Shown piece after piece: positions 25,184 through 33,841 of a stretch of DNA of 64,000 nucleotides. This stretch comes from Bacteroidales bacterium UBA6431 (GTDB lineage: Bacteria > Bacteroidota > Bacteroidia > Bacteroidales > UBA932). Made by a program: the position numbers and the translations under genes. The stretch is taken from contig DJOT01000010.1 of assembly GCA_002439095.1 (NCBI GenBank), forward strand, positions 1 through 64,000, written 5' to 3'. The notes below the pieces were generated by a model. It saw only the letters and a list, made by a program, of their open reading frames with translations. It did no database searches and had not been told where the DNA came from. Within the stretch, counting starts at the first letter, position 1; the number at the start of each line of letters is the position of its first letter.

Positions 25184-26008
25184 TTATTTCTTCCTTCTTT
25201 CAATGATGAACTTGTTTGAAGATGCCTTAGGATTACGTGTCTTGTAGCCCTTAGCCGGCAAGCCCTTGCGTGAGCGAGGGTGTCCACCGGAAGCACGGCC
25301 TTCACCACCACCCATCGGGTGATCGACCGGGTTCATCACGACGCCTCGGTTGTGAGGACGGATACCGAGCCAACGCCTGCGTCCCGCCTTGCCATGGCTC
25401 TCGAGGCTGTGGTCCGCATTTGAGACCTCACCTACGGTAGCGCGGCAGCTGACAAGCACCATACGTGTCTCACCTGAAGGCAGGCGGAGAACAGCGTGGT
25501 TGCCCTCACGGGCGGCAAGCTGTGCAAAAGTTCCGGCGGAACGTGCCATTGCGGCGCCCTGGCCCGGACGAAGCTCGATATTGTGTACGAGAGTACCTAC
25601 AGGAATTTCGGAGAGAGGGAGAGTGTTGCCGACTTCTGGAGCGACTCCGCTTCCGGAAGCGATCACCTGACCCACCTTGAGTCCCTTAGGAGCGATGATA
25701 TATCTCTTCTCACCGTCTTGATACTGGACAAGAGCGATGCGTGCGCTGCGGTTCGGATCGTACTCGATCGTAAGAACCTCGGCGGTGCAGTTGTCCTTGT
25801 CGCGGCGGAAGTCGATGATACGGTACATCCTCTTGTGTCCGCCACCTCTGTAGCGTACAGTCATCTGGCCCGTATTGTTGCGTCCGCCGGTGCTCTTGAG
25901 AGGCTCGATCAATGATTTCTGAGGCTTTTTGGCGGTGATGTCGTCAAACGCGCTGATCACCTTGTTCCTCTGGCCCGGGGTTACCGGTTTGAATTTTCTT
26001 ACTGCCAT
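25184..26008 (-). CDS. rplB: 50S ribosomal protein L2
   Basis: Peptidyl-transferase-centre protein, 274 residues. It starts MAVRKFKPVTPGQRNKV. It has GRNNTGQMTVRYRGGGHKRM and the conserved C-terminal NPVDHPMGGGEGRASGGHPR with the functional His. It follows rplW by 14 bases. Confidence 0.98.
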   Translation of the reverse strand: MAVRKFKPVTPGQRNKVISAFDDITAKKPQKSLIEPLKSTGGRNNTGQMTVRYRGGGHKRMYRIIDFRRDKDNCTAEVLTIEYDPNRSARIALVQYQDGEKRYIIAPKGLKVGQVIASGSGVAPEVGNTLPLSEIPVGTLVHNIELRPGQGAAMARSAGTFAQLAAREGNHAVLRLPSGETRMVLVSCRATVGEVSNADHSLESHGKAGRRRWLGIRPHNRGVVMNPVDHPMGGGEGRASGGHPRSRKGLPAKGYKTRNPKASSNKFIIERRKK

Positions 26009-26022
26009 TGTCTTGCCCTCCC

Positions 26023-26313
26023 TTAAATGTTAGCGTAAAAATCAATCTTGTCCTCACCTGCAAGGGTCACATAGGCCTTCTTGAAGTGATTCATGCGGCC
26101 GCGGAGGATGCCGGCCTTGGTGTAGCGGCTCTTCCTCTTGCCATGATAATTGACGGTGTTGACATCAGCGACAGAGACGTTGTACATCTTCTCCACTGCG
26201 TCCTTGATCTGAAGCTTGTTGGCTTCACGGTCAACGATGAAGCCGTAACGGTTCAACTTTTCGCCCTGTTCCGTCAGCTTCTCTGTTATGATTGGCTTAA
26301 TAATGATTCCCAT
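26023..26313 (-). CDS. rplW: 50S ribosomal protein L23
   Basis: Exit-tunnel protein that docks trigger factor and SRP, 96 residues. The N-terminal IIIKPIITEKLTEQGEKLNR and KLQIKDAVEKMYNVSVADVN match the family. It lies between rplD and rplB. Confidence 0.96.
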   Translation of the reverse strand: MGIIIKPIITEKLTEQGEKLNRYGFIVDREANKLQIKDAVEKMYNVSVADVNTVNYHGKRKSRYTKAGILRGRMNHFKKAYVTLAGEDKIDFYANI

Positions 26314-26325
26314 CTTCGTGTTCTT

Positions 26326-26955
26326 TTAGCGCATGTTTCTCTGTGCGAGGACATCCTGTACGCCGTCCACAAGGACAAGCTTGTTGGCGTTCATGATCGT
26401 GTAGGTGCAGACCTCATCGACTGAAACGACATCCACATACGGAATGTTGCGTGATGAAAGATAGACATTGGTAGAGTTCTGAGGAAGCACATAGAGGACT
26501 TTGCGGTCACCGGCCCCGATGGCTTTGGTGATGTTGATCATGTCCTTGGTCTTAGGTGCGTCCAGTGAGAACGGCTCGACAACGATGATGGCGCTCTCGG
26601 CAGCCTTGTATGAAAGGGCTGACCTGCGGGCGAGGACCTTCAGTTTCTTGTTGAGCTTGTTGTGATAGAAGCGAGGGACAGGTCCGAACACACGGCCGCC
26701 GCCCACAAAAATGTTGGACTTGAGGCTTCCGTGACGGGCTCCGCCGCCGCCCTTCTGACGCCCGAGCTTCTTGGTGCTGTGGGCGTTCTCGCTGCGGTCC
26801 TTGGTCTTGGCGTTGCCATGACGCTGATTGGCGAGATACTGGATGACATCGAGATAGATGGCGTGGTCATTCGGCTGGATGCCGAATACGCCATCCTCAA
26901 GAGTAACCTTCTTTCCGGAATCGGTTCCGTCAATCTTTAATACTGATAATTCCAT
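26326..26955 (-). CDS. rplD: 50S ribosomal protein L4
   Basis: Exit-tunnel protein, 209 residues. It shows the loop region KKLGRQKGGGGARHGSLKSN and FGPVPRFYHNKLNKKLKVLA. It follows rplC by 4 bases. Confidence 0.97.
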   Translation of the reverse strand: MELSVLKIDGTDSGKKVTLEDGVFGIQPNDHAIYLDVIQYLANQRHGNAKTKDRSENAHSTKKLGRQKGGGGARHGSLKSNIFVGGGRVFGPVPRFYHNKLNKKLKVLARRSALSYKAAESAIIVVEPFSLDAPKTKDMINITKAIGAGDRKVLYVLPQNSTNVYLSSRNIPYVDVVSVDEVCTYTIMNANKLVLVDGVQDVLAQRNMR

Positions 26956-26959
26956 ACTC

Positions 26960-27586
26960 TTAAGCCTCCAAAATTACATAAGAACCCTTGGCTCCCGGAA
27001 CGGAACCCTTGACGACGATGAGATTGTTCTCAGGAATCACCTTGATGACCTGAAGGTTCTCCACCTTGACTCTGGCGTTGCCCATGTGACCCGCCATGCG
27101 CATCCCCGGAAGGACGCGTGAAGGCCATGAAGATGCACCCATAGAACCAGGGTGACGAAGGCGGTTGTGCTGACCGTGGGTCTGTCCGCCGACACCGGCA
27201 AAGCCGTGACGGTGAACTACGCCCTGGAAGCCCCTACCCTTAGAGATGCCGACAACGTCCACGAATGCGACGTCCTCGGTGAAGATGTCAGCCACAGTGA
27301 ACTTGTCACCGAGCTTAGGCTCCCCGGCGAAGTCCGCCTTGAACTCGACGAGCTTGCGCATAGGAGCGACACCTGCCTTTTTGAAATGCCCCATCAGAGG
27401 CGCGCTGGCGTGCTTTTCAGTCGTTTCGTCATAGGCAAGCTGTACAGCGGCATAGCCGTCTTTTTCTACTGTACGGAGCTGCGTAACAACGCACGGGCCA
27501 GCCTCGATAACGGTGCATGGCATGTTCTTGCCATCAGCACCGAAAACGGAAGTCATTCCGATTTTCTTTCCAATCAATCCAGGCAT
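26960..27586 (-). CDS. rplC: 50S ribosomal protein L3
   Basis: Primary assembly protein, 208 residues. It starts MPGLIGKKIGMTSVFGADGK and has the conserved RGFQGVVHRHGFAGVGGQTH and HRQPGSMGASS-like LRHPGSMGASSWPSRVLPGM. It is the first gene here; rpsJ (S10), which normally precedes it, is absent and the upstream gene is divergent. Confidence 0.97.
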   Translation of the reverse strand: MPGLIGKKIGMTSVFGADGKNMPCTVIEAGPCVVTQLRTVEKDGYAAVQLAYDETTEKHASAPLMGHFKKAGVAPMRKLVEFKADFAGEPKLGDKFTVADIFTEDVAFVDVVGISKGRGFQGVVHRHGFAGVGGQTHGQHNRLRHPGSMGASSWPSRVLPGMRMAGHMGNARVKVENLQVIKVIPENNLIVVKGSVPGAKGSYVILEA

Positions 27587-27626
27587 TGGTTGTTTAATTA
27601 ATTGTTTATAAATACTTTATAAGTAA

Positions 27627-27642
27627 CCGCATACTTTTGCGG
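27627..27642 (-). other. Leader hairpin of the rplC operon
   Basis: CCGCA and TGCGG form a 5-bp stem with a 6-base loop. Relative to the -7 element at 27647-27654 it lies at the extreme 5' end of the predicted 55-nt leader, where a hairpin would shield the mRNA end or serve in regulation. Confidence 0.4.
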
Positions 27643-27646
27643 GCTG

Positions 27647-27677
27647 CAAATATACAACTTATTCCGCTTATTTCCAA
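27647..27677 (-). promoter_or_regulatory. Promoter of the rplC-rpsC operon
   Basis: The minus strand reads TATATTTG at 27654-27647 (exact TAnnTTTG) with TTG at 27677-27675, 20 bases upstream. The leader to the rplC ATG would be about 55 nt. Its position directly upstream of rplC shows that the cluster begins with rplC here. Confidence 0.7.
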
Positions 27678-27681
27678 AAAC

Positions 27682-27710
27682 TTGATTTACAATATTATTT
27701 TGTACATTTG
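27682..27710 (+). promoter_or_regulatory. Promoter of dacA operon
   Basis: TTG at 27682-27684 and TACATTTG at 27703-27710, 18 bases apart. The ATG at 27715 is 4 bases after the -7 element, so the transcription start and the start codon nearly coincide. The promoter overlaps the divergent rplC promoter region. Confidence 0.65.
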
Positions 27711-27714
27711 CGAT

Positions 27715-28512
27715 ATGGTTCTGGGAATGTTGGGATTTCTGCACTTCACACTCATCGACCTTCTGGACATCCTGATGGTCGCGCTGGTGATTTATTTCTG
27801 TTTCCGATGTATCCAGGGTTCCACAGCCATCAACATCTTCGTGGCCATCATCATCGTGCTGGTCGTGCAGATCGTGGCCAATGCGCTGGGACTCAAAATG
27901 GTATCTTCGCTCCTCGGGACATTGATAGATGTCGGGGCCATAGCGCTGATAGTGATATTCCAGCCGGAGATAAGGCGGTTTCTCAATTCGCTCGGACGCA
28001 AAGCCGGGGACTCCCTCGAAAAGCGGCCTCTGCTCAAACGGCTGATCTCGGGAAGAGGGCCAGAGAGCGTGGACAGCCGGAGCGTGTCCGAAATCGCGCA
28101 GGCCTGCAAGGAGATGTCGGACCAGAAGACCGGGGCCCTCATCCTGATACGCCGCAAAGACTCTCTCGAAGATATCATAAGCACAGGTGACATCATAGAT
28201 GCACAGATCAGCAGCCGCTTGATAATGAACATCTTCTTCAAGAATTCACCGCTACATGACGGAGCGATGGTCATCGGTGACAGCCGCATAATAGCGGCCC
28301 GCTGCACCTTGCCGATTACGGACAGGAGCGACCTCCCGGCACAATACGGGATGAGGCACAAGGCGGCCATCGGCGTGTCGGAGCAGTGCGACGCGGACGT
28401 GGTGGTGGTGAGCGAGGAGACGGGCGCCATCTCGTTCGTGCGGGGCGGGGTCATCAGGAGAATAGACAGCATAAACAACCTTAAACTTCTTCTCGGGGAG
28501 AAAACTGAATGA
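27715..28512 (+). CDS. dacA: Diadenylate cyclase (c-di-AMP synthase), CdaA type
   Basis: Makes c-di-AMP from two ATP. From the ATG at 27715 the protein has 265 residues; the longer frame opening with TTG at 27637 overlaps the rplC promoter and is rejected. Three membrane helices occupy about 1-85, followed by the DAC domain with FKNSPLHDGAMVIGDSRIIA (catalytic DGA) and YGMRHKAAIGVSEQ (RHR-like). c-di-AMP controls potassium, osmolytes and cell-wall balance in many bacteria. It overlaps mutS2 by 4 bases. Confidence 0.94.
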   Translation: MVLGMLGFLHFTLIDLLDILMVALVIYFCFRCIQGSTAINIFVAIIIVLVVQIVANALGLKMVSSLLGTLIDVGAIALIVIFQPEIRRFLNSLGRKAGDSLEKRPLLKRLISGRGPESVDSRSVSEIAQACKEMSDQKTGALILIRRKDSLEDIISTGDIIDAQISSRLIMNIFFKNSPLHDGAMVIGDSRIIAARCTLPITDRSDLPAQYGMRHKAAIGVSEQCDADVVVVSEETGAISFVRGGVIRRIDSINNLKLLLGEKTE

Positions 28513-30968
28513 TAAACCAGGGACTGGAAGCCAAGCTCGGCTTTGACAAGATACGCAGGATCATATCGGACAGATGTCTGACAGACTATGCCGCGGACAG
28601 GGTGGAAAGAGAAGAGTTCACCACAGACCGCAGCTCCATCATGACGCGCCTCGCCCTGACGGACGAGATGAGGCTGATCATGATGTTCGAGGACAGTTTC
28701 CCTACTACGGGCTACATTGACGCCGTCCCGTTCCTGGAGCCGCTGCTCAAGGCCGGATCGTCAATAGACACCCTCTCTCTGGCCAAACTCAAGACCGCCA
28801 CGGACACCACCCGCAAGATCCTTCATTTCTTCGGGGGCATCAAGGACGGGGTCTACCCGAGGCTGAAGAGGATGGCCGGGCAGATCAACTCGTTTCCGGA
28901 AGTACAGCGCAGGATAGAAAGCATACTTGACAAATACGGGGACATCAAGGACTCGGCCTCCGACAGGCTGCTTGAGCTCAGAGGCGCGATACGCAGCCGG
29001 GAGGCGTCGCTCTCAAAGAGAGCGGGGGCCGTGCTGCGCAAGGCCCAGGAGGACGGCATAGCCGACTCCGACGCCTCCGTCTGCATCCGCGACGGGAAGT
29101 TCCTGATCCCGGTAAGCTCCTCGGCCAAGCGCAAGCTCCCTGGCTTCGTCTACGACGAGTCGGCCACTGGGAAGACCACCTTTATCGAGCCTGCGGAAAT
29201 AGTGGAGCTGGAGAACGAGCTGATCGCCCTGCACTTCGAGGAGGAGAGGGAGATCCGCAAGATCCTCTTCGAGTTCACGGAATTCCTCCGCCCATATATC
29301 CCGGAGCTTCTCTCCGGAGCGAAATTCCTCGGCGAGATCGATTTCCTCATGGCCAAGGCCCAGACGGCCCTGGACTTCATCGCGGGAGTCCCGGTAATCT
29401 CCGACGAAGGCGCCGTGGAGTTGCGCAAGGCCCGACATCCTCTGCTGGAGAAGGCCCTGCGTGCCGACGGGCGCTCGATGGTTCCGCTCACCATCACCCT
29501 CAGCCCCAAGAAACGGATACTTCTGATATCAGGCCCTAACGCAGGGGGTAAATCGGTATGTCTCAAGACGATGGGACTGCTCCAATATATGTTCCAGTGG
29601 GGCATGCTCATCCCGACTTCCGAGACCTCCGAGATGATGATATTCGACCGCATCTTCGTCAGCATCGGCGATGACCAGAACATAGAGAGCGACCTGAGCA
29701 CATACAGCTCTTTCCTGTCCCAGATGAGGGAGATGCTCTCCTGCGCGGACGAGAAGACTCTGGTGCTCATAGACGAGTTCGGCTCCGGCACGGAGCCCGC
29801 CGCCGGCGGCGCCATAGCCGAAGCCATCCTGAGCGAGATGGACCGCAGGGGCGTCTACGGAGTCATCACGACCCACTACACCAACCTCAAACTCTACGCA
29901 TCAGGGCCTGACACCCGCGTCATCAACGGGGCGATGCTCTACGACGCCGCCAAGATAGAGCCCCTCTTCAAGCTCGAGATCGGGCTTCCCGGCAACTCAT
30001 TCGCATTTGAGCTGGCACGCAAGATGCGTCTGCCCGAGAGCATCGTCAAGGATGCCGAGAGACGTGCCGGAGAGGAGTTTGTCGGCATCGAGCGCAACCT
30101 GCGCAAGATAGCCCGCAACCGCAAGGCCCTGGACGAGAAACTCCAGAAAGTCAAGAACAGCGACAAGGCCCTGACAGGACTCACAGAGAAATACCAAAAA
30201 GAACTGGAGGACATCAAGAGCCTGCGCGAATCTATTATCTCCTCCGCCATGCAGGAAGCAGAGCAGATCGTCAAGGGCGCCGGCAAGCAGGTCGAGAAGA
30301 CCATCCGCGACATACGGCAGGCCCAGGCGGAGAAGGCCCAGACCAAGGAGGCAAGGGAGGAACTCCAGGGATTCCTCGGAGCACTGGAGAAGCGCAAAGA
30401 GAAAGAAGGCCGCAACAAGGAAGACTACATAGACCGCAAACTTGCCTCCCTGCAGAAACGCGTCAAGAAGAAAGACACGGACGAGCGCGAGCAGAAGAGC
30501 GCACCGCTCAAGGTCGGGGAGAAAGTCCGGATCAAGGACAACGGTCTGGTCGGGGAGGTCTCGAAGATCTCCAACAAGGCCGTCACCGTGATTGTGGGCA
30601 ACATCAGTTCCACCATGTCTCCGGACAGGGTGGAGCGAATATCGTCCAACGAGTTCCGGGAAGCCGCCCGCAAGGAATTCAAACCCGCCGAGCAGAAGGT
30701 GGACAGTTCGCTCACGGACCGCAGGCTCAATTTCTCCCCCGAACTGGACATCCGCGGCGAGAGGCTCTCCGACGCCCTCAACATAGTTACACATTATATA
30801 GACGATGCAGTGATGCTCAACATCGGTTCTGTCAGGATCATCCACGGCAAAGGCTCAGGTGTGCTGAGGGAAGAGATCCAGAAATACCTCAAGTCCATAC
30901 CGGGACTGGAAGTTTCCGACGAGGACATACGCAACGGAGGGACGGGGGTCACAATCGTGAAGTTATGA
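28509..30968 (+). CDS. mutS2: Endonuclease MutS2 / ribosome-rescue ATPase
   Basis: An 819-residue protein. The N-terminal core and clamp are followed by a MutS-type ATPase with Walker A ISGPNAGGKSVCLKT (about 338-352), Walker B LVLIDEFGSGTEP and the signature STYSSFLSQM. A long coiled coil (about 520-650) and a KOW-like VGEKVRIKDNGLVGEVSKIS follow. The C-terminal Smr domain has LDIRGERLSDAL and HGKGSGVLREEI. The family suppresses recombination or splits collided ribosomes, depending on species. It overlaps both neighbours by 4 bases. Confidence 0.96.
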   Translation: MINQGLEAKLGFDKIRRIISDRCLTDYAADRVEREEFTTDRSSIMTRLALTDEMRLIMMFEDSFPTTGYIDAVPFLEPLLKAGSSIDTLSLAKLKTATDTTRKILHFFGGIKDGVYPRLKRMAGQINSFPEVQRRIESILDKYGDIKDSASDRLLELRGAIRSREASLSKRAGAVLRKAQEDGIADSDASVCIRDGKFLIPVSSSAKRKLPGFVYDESATGKTTFIEPAEIVELENELIALHFEEEREIRKILFEFTEFLRPYIPELLSGAKFLGEIDFLMAKAQTALDFIAGVPVISDEGAVELRKARHPLLEKALRADGRSMVPLTITLSPKKRILLISGPNAGGKSVCLKTMGLLQYMFQWGMLIPTSETSEMMIFDRIFVSIGDDQNIESDLSTYSSFLSQMREMLSCADEKTLVLIDEFGSGTEPAAGGAIAEAILSEMDRRGVYGVITTHYTNLKLYASGPDTRVINGAMLYDAAKIEPLFKLEIGLPGNSFAFELARKMRLPESIVKDAERRAGEEFVGIERNLRKIARNRKALDEKLQKVKNSDKALTGLTEKYQKELEDIKSLRESIISSAMQEAEQIVKGAGKQVEKTIRDIRQAQAEKAQTKEAREELQGFLGALEKRKEKEGRNKEDYIDRKLASLQKRVKKKDTDEREQKSAPLKVGEKVRIKDNGLVGEVSKISNKAVTVIVGNISSTMSPDRVERISSNEFREAARKEFKPAEQKVDSSLTDRRLNFSPELDIRGERLSDALNIVTHYIDDAVMLNIGSVRIIHGKGSGVLREEIQKYLKSIPGLEVSDEDIRNGGTGVTIVKL

Positions 30969-31348
30969 AAACAGGCAGGCAGATTACCGGACGTAGAGGA
31001 GAGGAGGAGGCATGCCGCTATCTGCAGGACAGGGGTCACAAGATAATCGGGCGCAACTGGAGAAGCGGACACTTGGAAGTTGACATCATAACCCTCGACT
31101 CCGAGGGGCTTCACATAGTGGAGGTCAAGAGCCGACAAATCCCGTCAGCGGCAGAGCCACAGGCCAATGTAGGCCGCCGTAAGATGCAGAAACTCACTGC
31201 AGCGGCCAACGCTTTCCTCAACTCGGAGGCACGCAAGGGCCTGCCCTCCGACCTGGACGTGTTCTTCGATGTGGTCAGCGTGCTCTTCGATGGCCCAAAG
31301 TTTGAAATAGAATACTACCCACAAGCTTTTATACCACTATATGCTTAA
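30965..31348 (+). CDS. UPF0102 (YraN-like) nuclease-fold protein
   Basis: A 127-residue YraN-family protein: GRRGEEEACRYLQDRGHKII, then the endonuclease-like core RSGHLEVDIITLDSEGLHIV and VEVKSR, i.e. Asp and ExK of the PD-(D/E)XK fold. A Holliday-junction-resolvase-like role has been proposed for the family but is not settled. It overlaps mutS2 by 4 bases and manC by 8. Confidence 0.92.
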   Translation: MKTGRQITGRRGEEEACRYLQDRGHKIIGRNWRSGHLEVDIITLDSEGLHIVEVKSRQIPSAAEPQANVGRRKMQKLTAAANAFLNSEARKGLPSDLDVFFDVVSVLFDGPKFEIEYYPQAFIPLYA

Positions 31349-32432
31349 TAACCATCTATATTGCATAATCATGGCCGGAGGATCCGGCTCACGCTTCTGG
31401 CCTATAAGCAGGATTGACAGGCCGAAGCAGTTCCTTGATTTCACTGCGGAGGGGCAGTCGTTCCTAAGGTTCACATTCGACAGGATGAAGGCCGTCATCC
31501 CGGAAGAGAACATACTAGTCGTATCGCTCCCGAGATACCGGGAACTCATCAGGCAGCAGCTCCCCGAACTCAAAGATGAGAATCTACTTTTGGAGCCGTA
31601 TAGCCGCAACACTGCCCCCTGCCTGACTTATGCGACATACACAATCCTCAAGCGCGACCCTGACGCGGTGACAGCCGTAACCCCGTCCGACCTTATAATC
31701 AACAGGCACGACATCTTCAACGAGACACTCTCCAACGCCCTAGCCTACGCTGCCGGCTCGGACGCGCTGATCACCCTTGGAGTCGTCCCGACAAGACCCG
31801 ACCCGAACTTCGGATACATCCAGATGGCCGGGGCCGCAGAGGACGGCAGACCGGTCAAAGTCAAGACTTTCACAGAGAAGCCGGACACTCAACTTGCCCG
31901 GGTCTTCATGGAGACGGGGGAGTTTCTGTGGAACTCCGGAATCTTCGTCTGGAGAGCCTCGGCAATCCGGCAGGCTCTGGAAAAATACGCCCCGGAGATC
32001 ACCAATCTCTGGGCCGGCTGGCAGGAGGCCCTCGGCTCGGAGTACGAAATTGAGTTCCTCGAGAGAATCTATACCGACATGCCGCGCACTTCCATCGACT
32101 ACGCCGTGATGGAAAAGACGGACAACGCCTGGGTCTACCCGGCCAAGTTCCGTTGGGCTGACATCGGCAACTGGGAGTCTCTCTACGACTATCTCGCCCA
32201 CCACGATGAGAACGGGAACGCGATGAACCTTGTCAACAAGGGATTGATAAAAGAGTGCAAGGACAATATAGTATACTCGGACAACCACGGTAAACTACTG
32301 GCCATAAGAGGATTGGAAAACTTTATCGTCATCGACACCAAGGATGTGCTGATGATATGCCCTCGGGACGAGGAGAAGTTGCAGGATTTCCTGTCAAGTC
32401 TGGCAATGCCGGAATTTGAAGAATACAGATAA
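31341..32432 (+). CDS. manC: Mannose-1-phosphate guanylyltransferase
   Basis: Makes GDP-mannose from GTP and mannose-1-phosphate, for surface glycans and GDP-fucose. The 363 residues cover only the nucleotidyltransferase part; the C-terminal isomerase domain of bifunctional ManC is absent. Motifs are IIMAGGSGSRFWPISR (about 9-24), DRPKQFLDF, VTPSDLII, FGYIQMA and the sugar-binding KTFTEKPD, with a left-handed beta-helix start at the end. It follows yraN with overlap. Confidence 0.93.
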   Translation: MLNNHLYCIIMAGGSGSRFWPISRIDRPKQFLDFTAEGQSFLRFTFDRMKAVIPEENILVVSLPRYRELIRQQLPELKDENLLLEPYSRNTAPCLTYATYTILKRDPDAVTAVTPSDLIINRHDIFNETLSNALAYAAGSDALITLGVVPTRPDPNFGYIQMAGAAEDGRPVKVKTFTEKPDTQLARVFMETGEFLWNSGIFVWRASAIRQALEKYAPEITNLWAGWQEALGSEYEIEFLERIYTDMPRTSIDYAVMEKTDNAWVYPAKFRWADIGNWESLYDYLAHHDENGNAMNLVNKGLIKECKDNIVYSDNHGKLLAIRGLENFIVIDTKDVLMICPRDEEKLQDFLSSLAMPEFEEYR

Positions 32433-33578
32433 ATGGATTACTCAAAGTTTCTCTCTGCTGACACGCACAATTTCATGAGATCTCCCGTCAGGGAGATTTT
32501 CAAGCACACGGACCTGAACGCCATCTGCTCGTTTGCGGGAGGGTATCCTGATGCGGCCACGTTTCCCATAGAGGACATCCGCAGCCTGTGCTCGCTCGTG
32601 CTCGACAAGTATGGGGCCAAGGCCCTGCAGTACGGCGCCACGCAGGGAGTGCCGGAGTTGAGGCAGGCGCTCGCCTCCCGGTACGGGGCGGAGATGCGCA
32701 ACATCCAGATAACCACCTCTTCCCAGCAGGGAATAGATGTCTGCGCGAGGATCATGCTCGACCCCGGGGACATTGTCCTGACTTTCTCACCTACCTATCT
32801 GGGGGCGTTGCAGTCGTTCAAATCCTATAGGGCTGAGATTGTCGCACTGAAGAGTTTCCGGGAGGGTGACTGCGGGGTGGACGATTCCGTTCTGGACAAG
32901 GCCAAGTTCTGCTATGTGATCCCGGATTTCCAGAATCCGGGCGGCACGACCATGACTCTGGAGGAGAGGCGGGAATTGTACCGGCTAGCGGAAAGGCACG
33001 ACTTCATCATCGTGGAGGACAGCCCGTACCGGGAGCTTCGATACAGCGGGGAGAGCGTCCCTACAATATGGTCCCTGTGCCCGGAGCGCACCCTGCACCT
33101 GGGGAGTTTTTCCAAGATCTTCGCCCCGGGATTCAGGCTCGGCTGGATATTCGGCCCGGAGGCGCTTCTCGACCAGATCTACGTCTGCAAGCAGTCCCTG
33201 GATCTCTGCCCTCCCGTGTTTGACCAGTACGTGGCTGCGGAGTTCTTGTCAAGCGGGGCTCTGGACAGGAATCTCGCGAAGAGCATCTCCCTGTACCGCG
33301 AGAAGCGGGATCTGACGCTCTCGCTGCTGGAGAAATACATGCCGGAGGGGGTCAGCTGGACAAAGCCCGAGGGGGGACTGTTCCTCTTCCTCACCCTGCC
33401 GGAGGGCTGCGACACCGTGGCCCTATACGACAAGGCCTTGAACGCGGGGGTCGCCTACGTGGCGGGGGCGTTCTTCTATCCCGACGGCAGCCACCGCAAC
33501 ACGATGCGGCTCAACTTCTCTTTCCTCGACAAGTCCCGCATGGAAGAGGGCGTGCGGCTGCTCGCCTCGCTGCTGTGA
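32433..33578 (+). CDS. PLP-dependent aminotransferase (class I/II, LysN/MocR-like)
   Basis: A 381-residue fold-type I aminotransferase. Motifs are the substrate-entry SFAGGYPDAATFP (about 34-46), ITTSSQQGIDVCARIMLDPG, the cofactor Asn in DFQNPGGTTM, the Asp/Tyr region VEDSPYRELRY, the PLP Lys in LGSFSKIFAPGFRLGW (about 225-240) and a C-terminal MRLNFSF Arg. The closest families act on 2-aminoadipate, aromatic or branched-chain amino acids; the substrate cannot be told from sequence. It starts on the base after the manC stop, and is the last gene of the dacA operon. Confidence 0.9.
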   Translation: MDYSKFLSADTHNFMRSPVREIFKHTDLNAICSFAGGYPDAATFPIEDIRSLCSLVLDKYGAKALQYGATQGVPELRQALASRYGAEMRNIQITTSSQQGIDVCARIMLDPGDIVLTFSPTYLGALQSFKSYRAEIVALKSFREGDCGVDDSVLDKAKFCYVIPDFQNPGGTTMTLEERRELYRLAERHDFIIVEDSPYRELRYSGESVPTIWSLCPERTLHLGSFSKIFAPGFRLGWIFGPEALLDQIYVCKQSLDLCPPVFDQYVAAEFLSSGALDRNLAKSISLYREKRDLTLSLLEKYMPEGVSWTKPEGGLFLFLTLPEGCDTVALYDKALNAGVAYVAGAFFYPDGSHRNTMRLNFSFLDKSRMEEGVRLLASLL

Positions 33579-33650
33579 GGTGGGCAGCACAGTTTTCGGC
33601 GGGCGTGCAGGTGGGACACCCATCACAAAGTCTCGCAAGCCGATTCGTGC

Positions 33651-33774
33651 GCAGGTTGGGGTATTTTTGAGGATTTCCACCCTTACCTTTGAGTTCCACC
33701 CCTTCTGGACAGGCCTCTGAGCCTGCCAAGGGCTAAAGGTTGGGGTATTTCCGGCACTTTTTACCCCTACCTCC
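33651..33774 (+). repeat. REP-like composite repeat, copy A
   Basis: 33651-33723 is identical over 73 bases to 44394-44466. It is followed by a second unit at 33737-33774 that differs at one base from 44475-44512. Each unit is an imperfect hairpin: AGGTTGGGGTATTT on the left and TTTTTACCCCTACCT or TTTCCACCCTTACCT on the right. It lies 243 bases before the end of the ten-gene accessory cluster. Confidence 0.9.
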
Positions 33775-33810
33775 AGACGGCCACTGGCCGTCCCTGCGCC
33801 TCACTGAGCG

Positions 33811-33841
33811 TTTCGTACAGCACAAGGGCGATTTCTGTACG
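33811..33841. repeat. CGTACAG box, copy A
   Basis: 33811-33835 matches 46219-46243 with one difference in 25 bases. CGTACAG at 33814-33820 and CTGTACG at 33835-33841 form an inverted pair 14 bases apart. A second pair, CGTACA and TGTACG, is at 33864-33892. Both resemble the dyad upstream of the AbiE antitoxin. Confidence 0.7.

Noticed and set aside
27637..27714. TTG start that would lengthen dacA by 26 residues
   Set aside because: It would run through the dacA and rplC promoters; the ATG at 27715 begins the first membrane helix.
29997..30845. 282-codon minus-strand frame inside mutS2
   Set aside because: Antisense to a complete mutS2 with all motifs; Leu/Asp-rich composition is typical of a shadow of a helical coding region.
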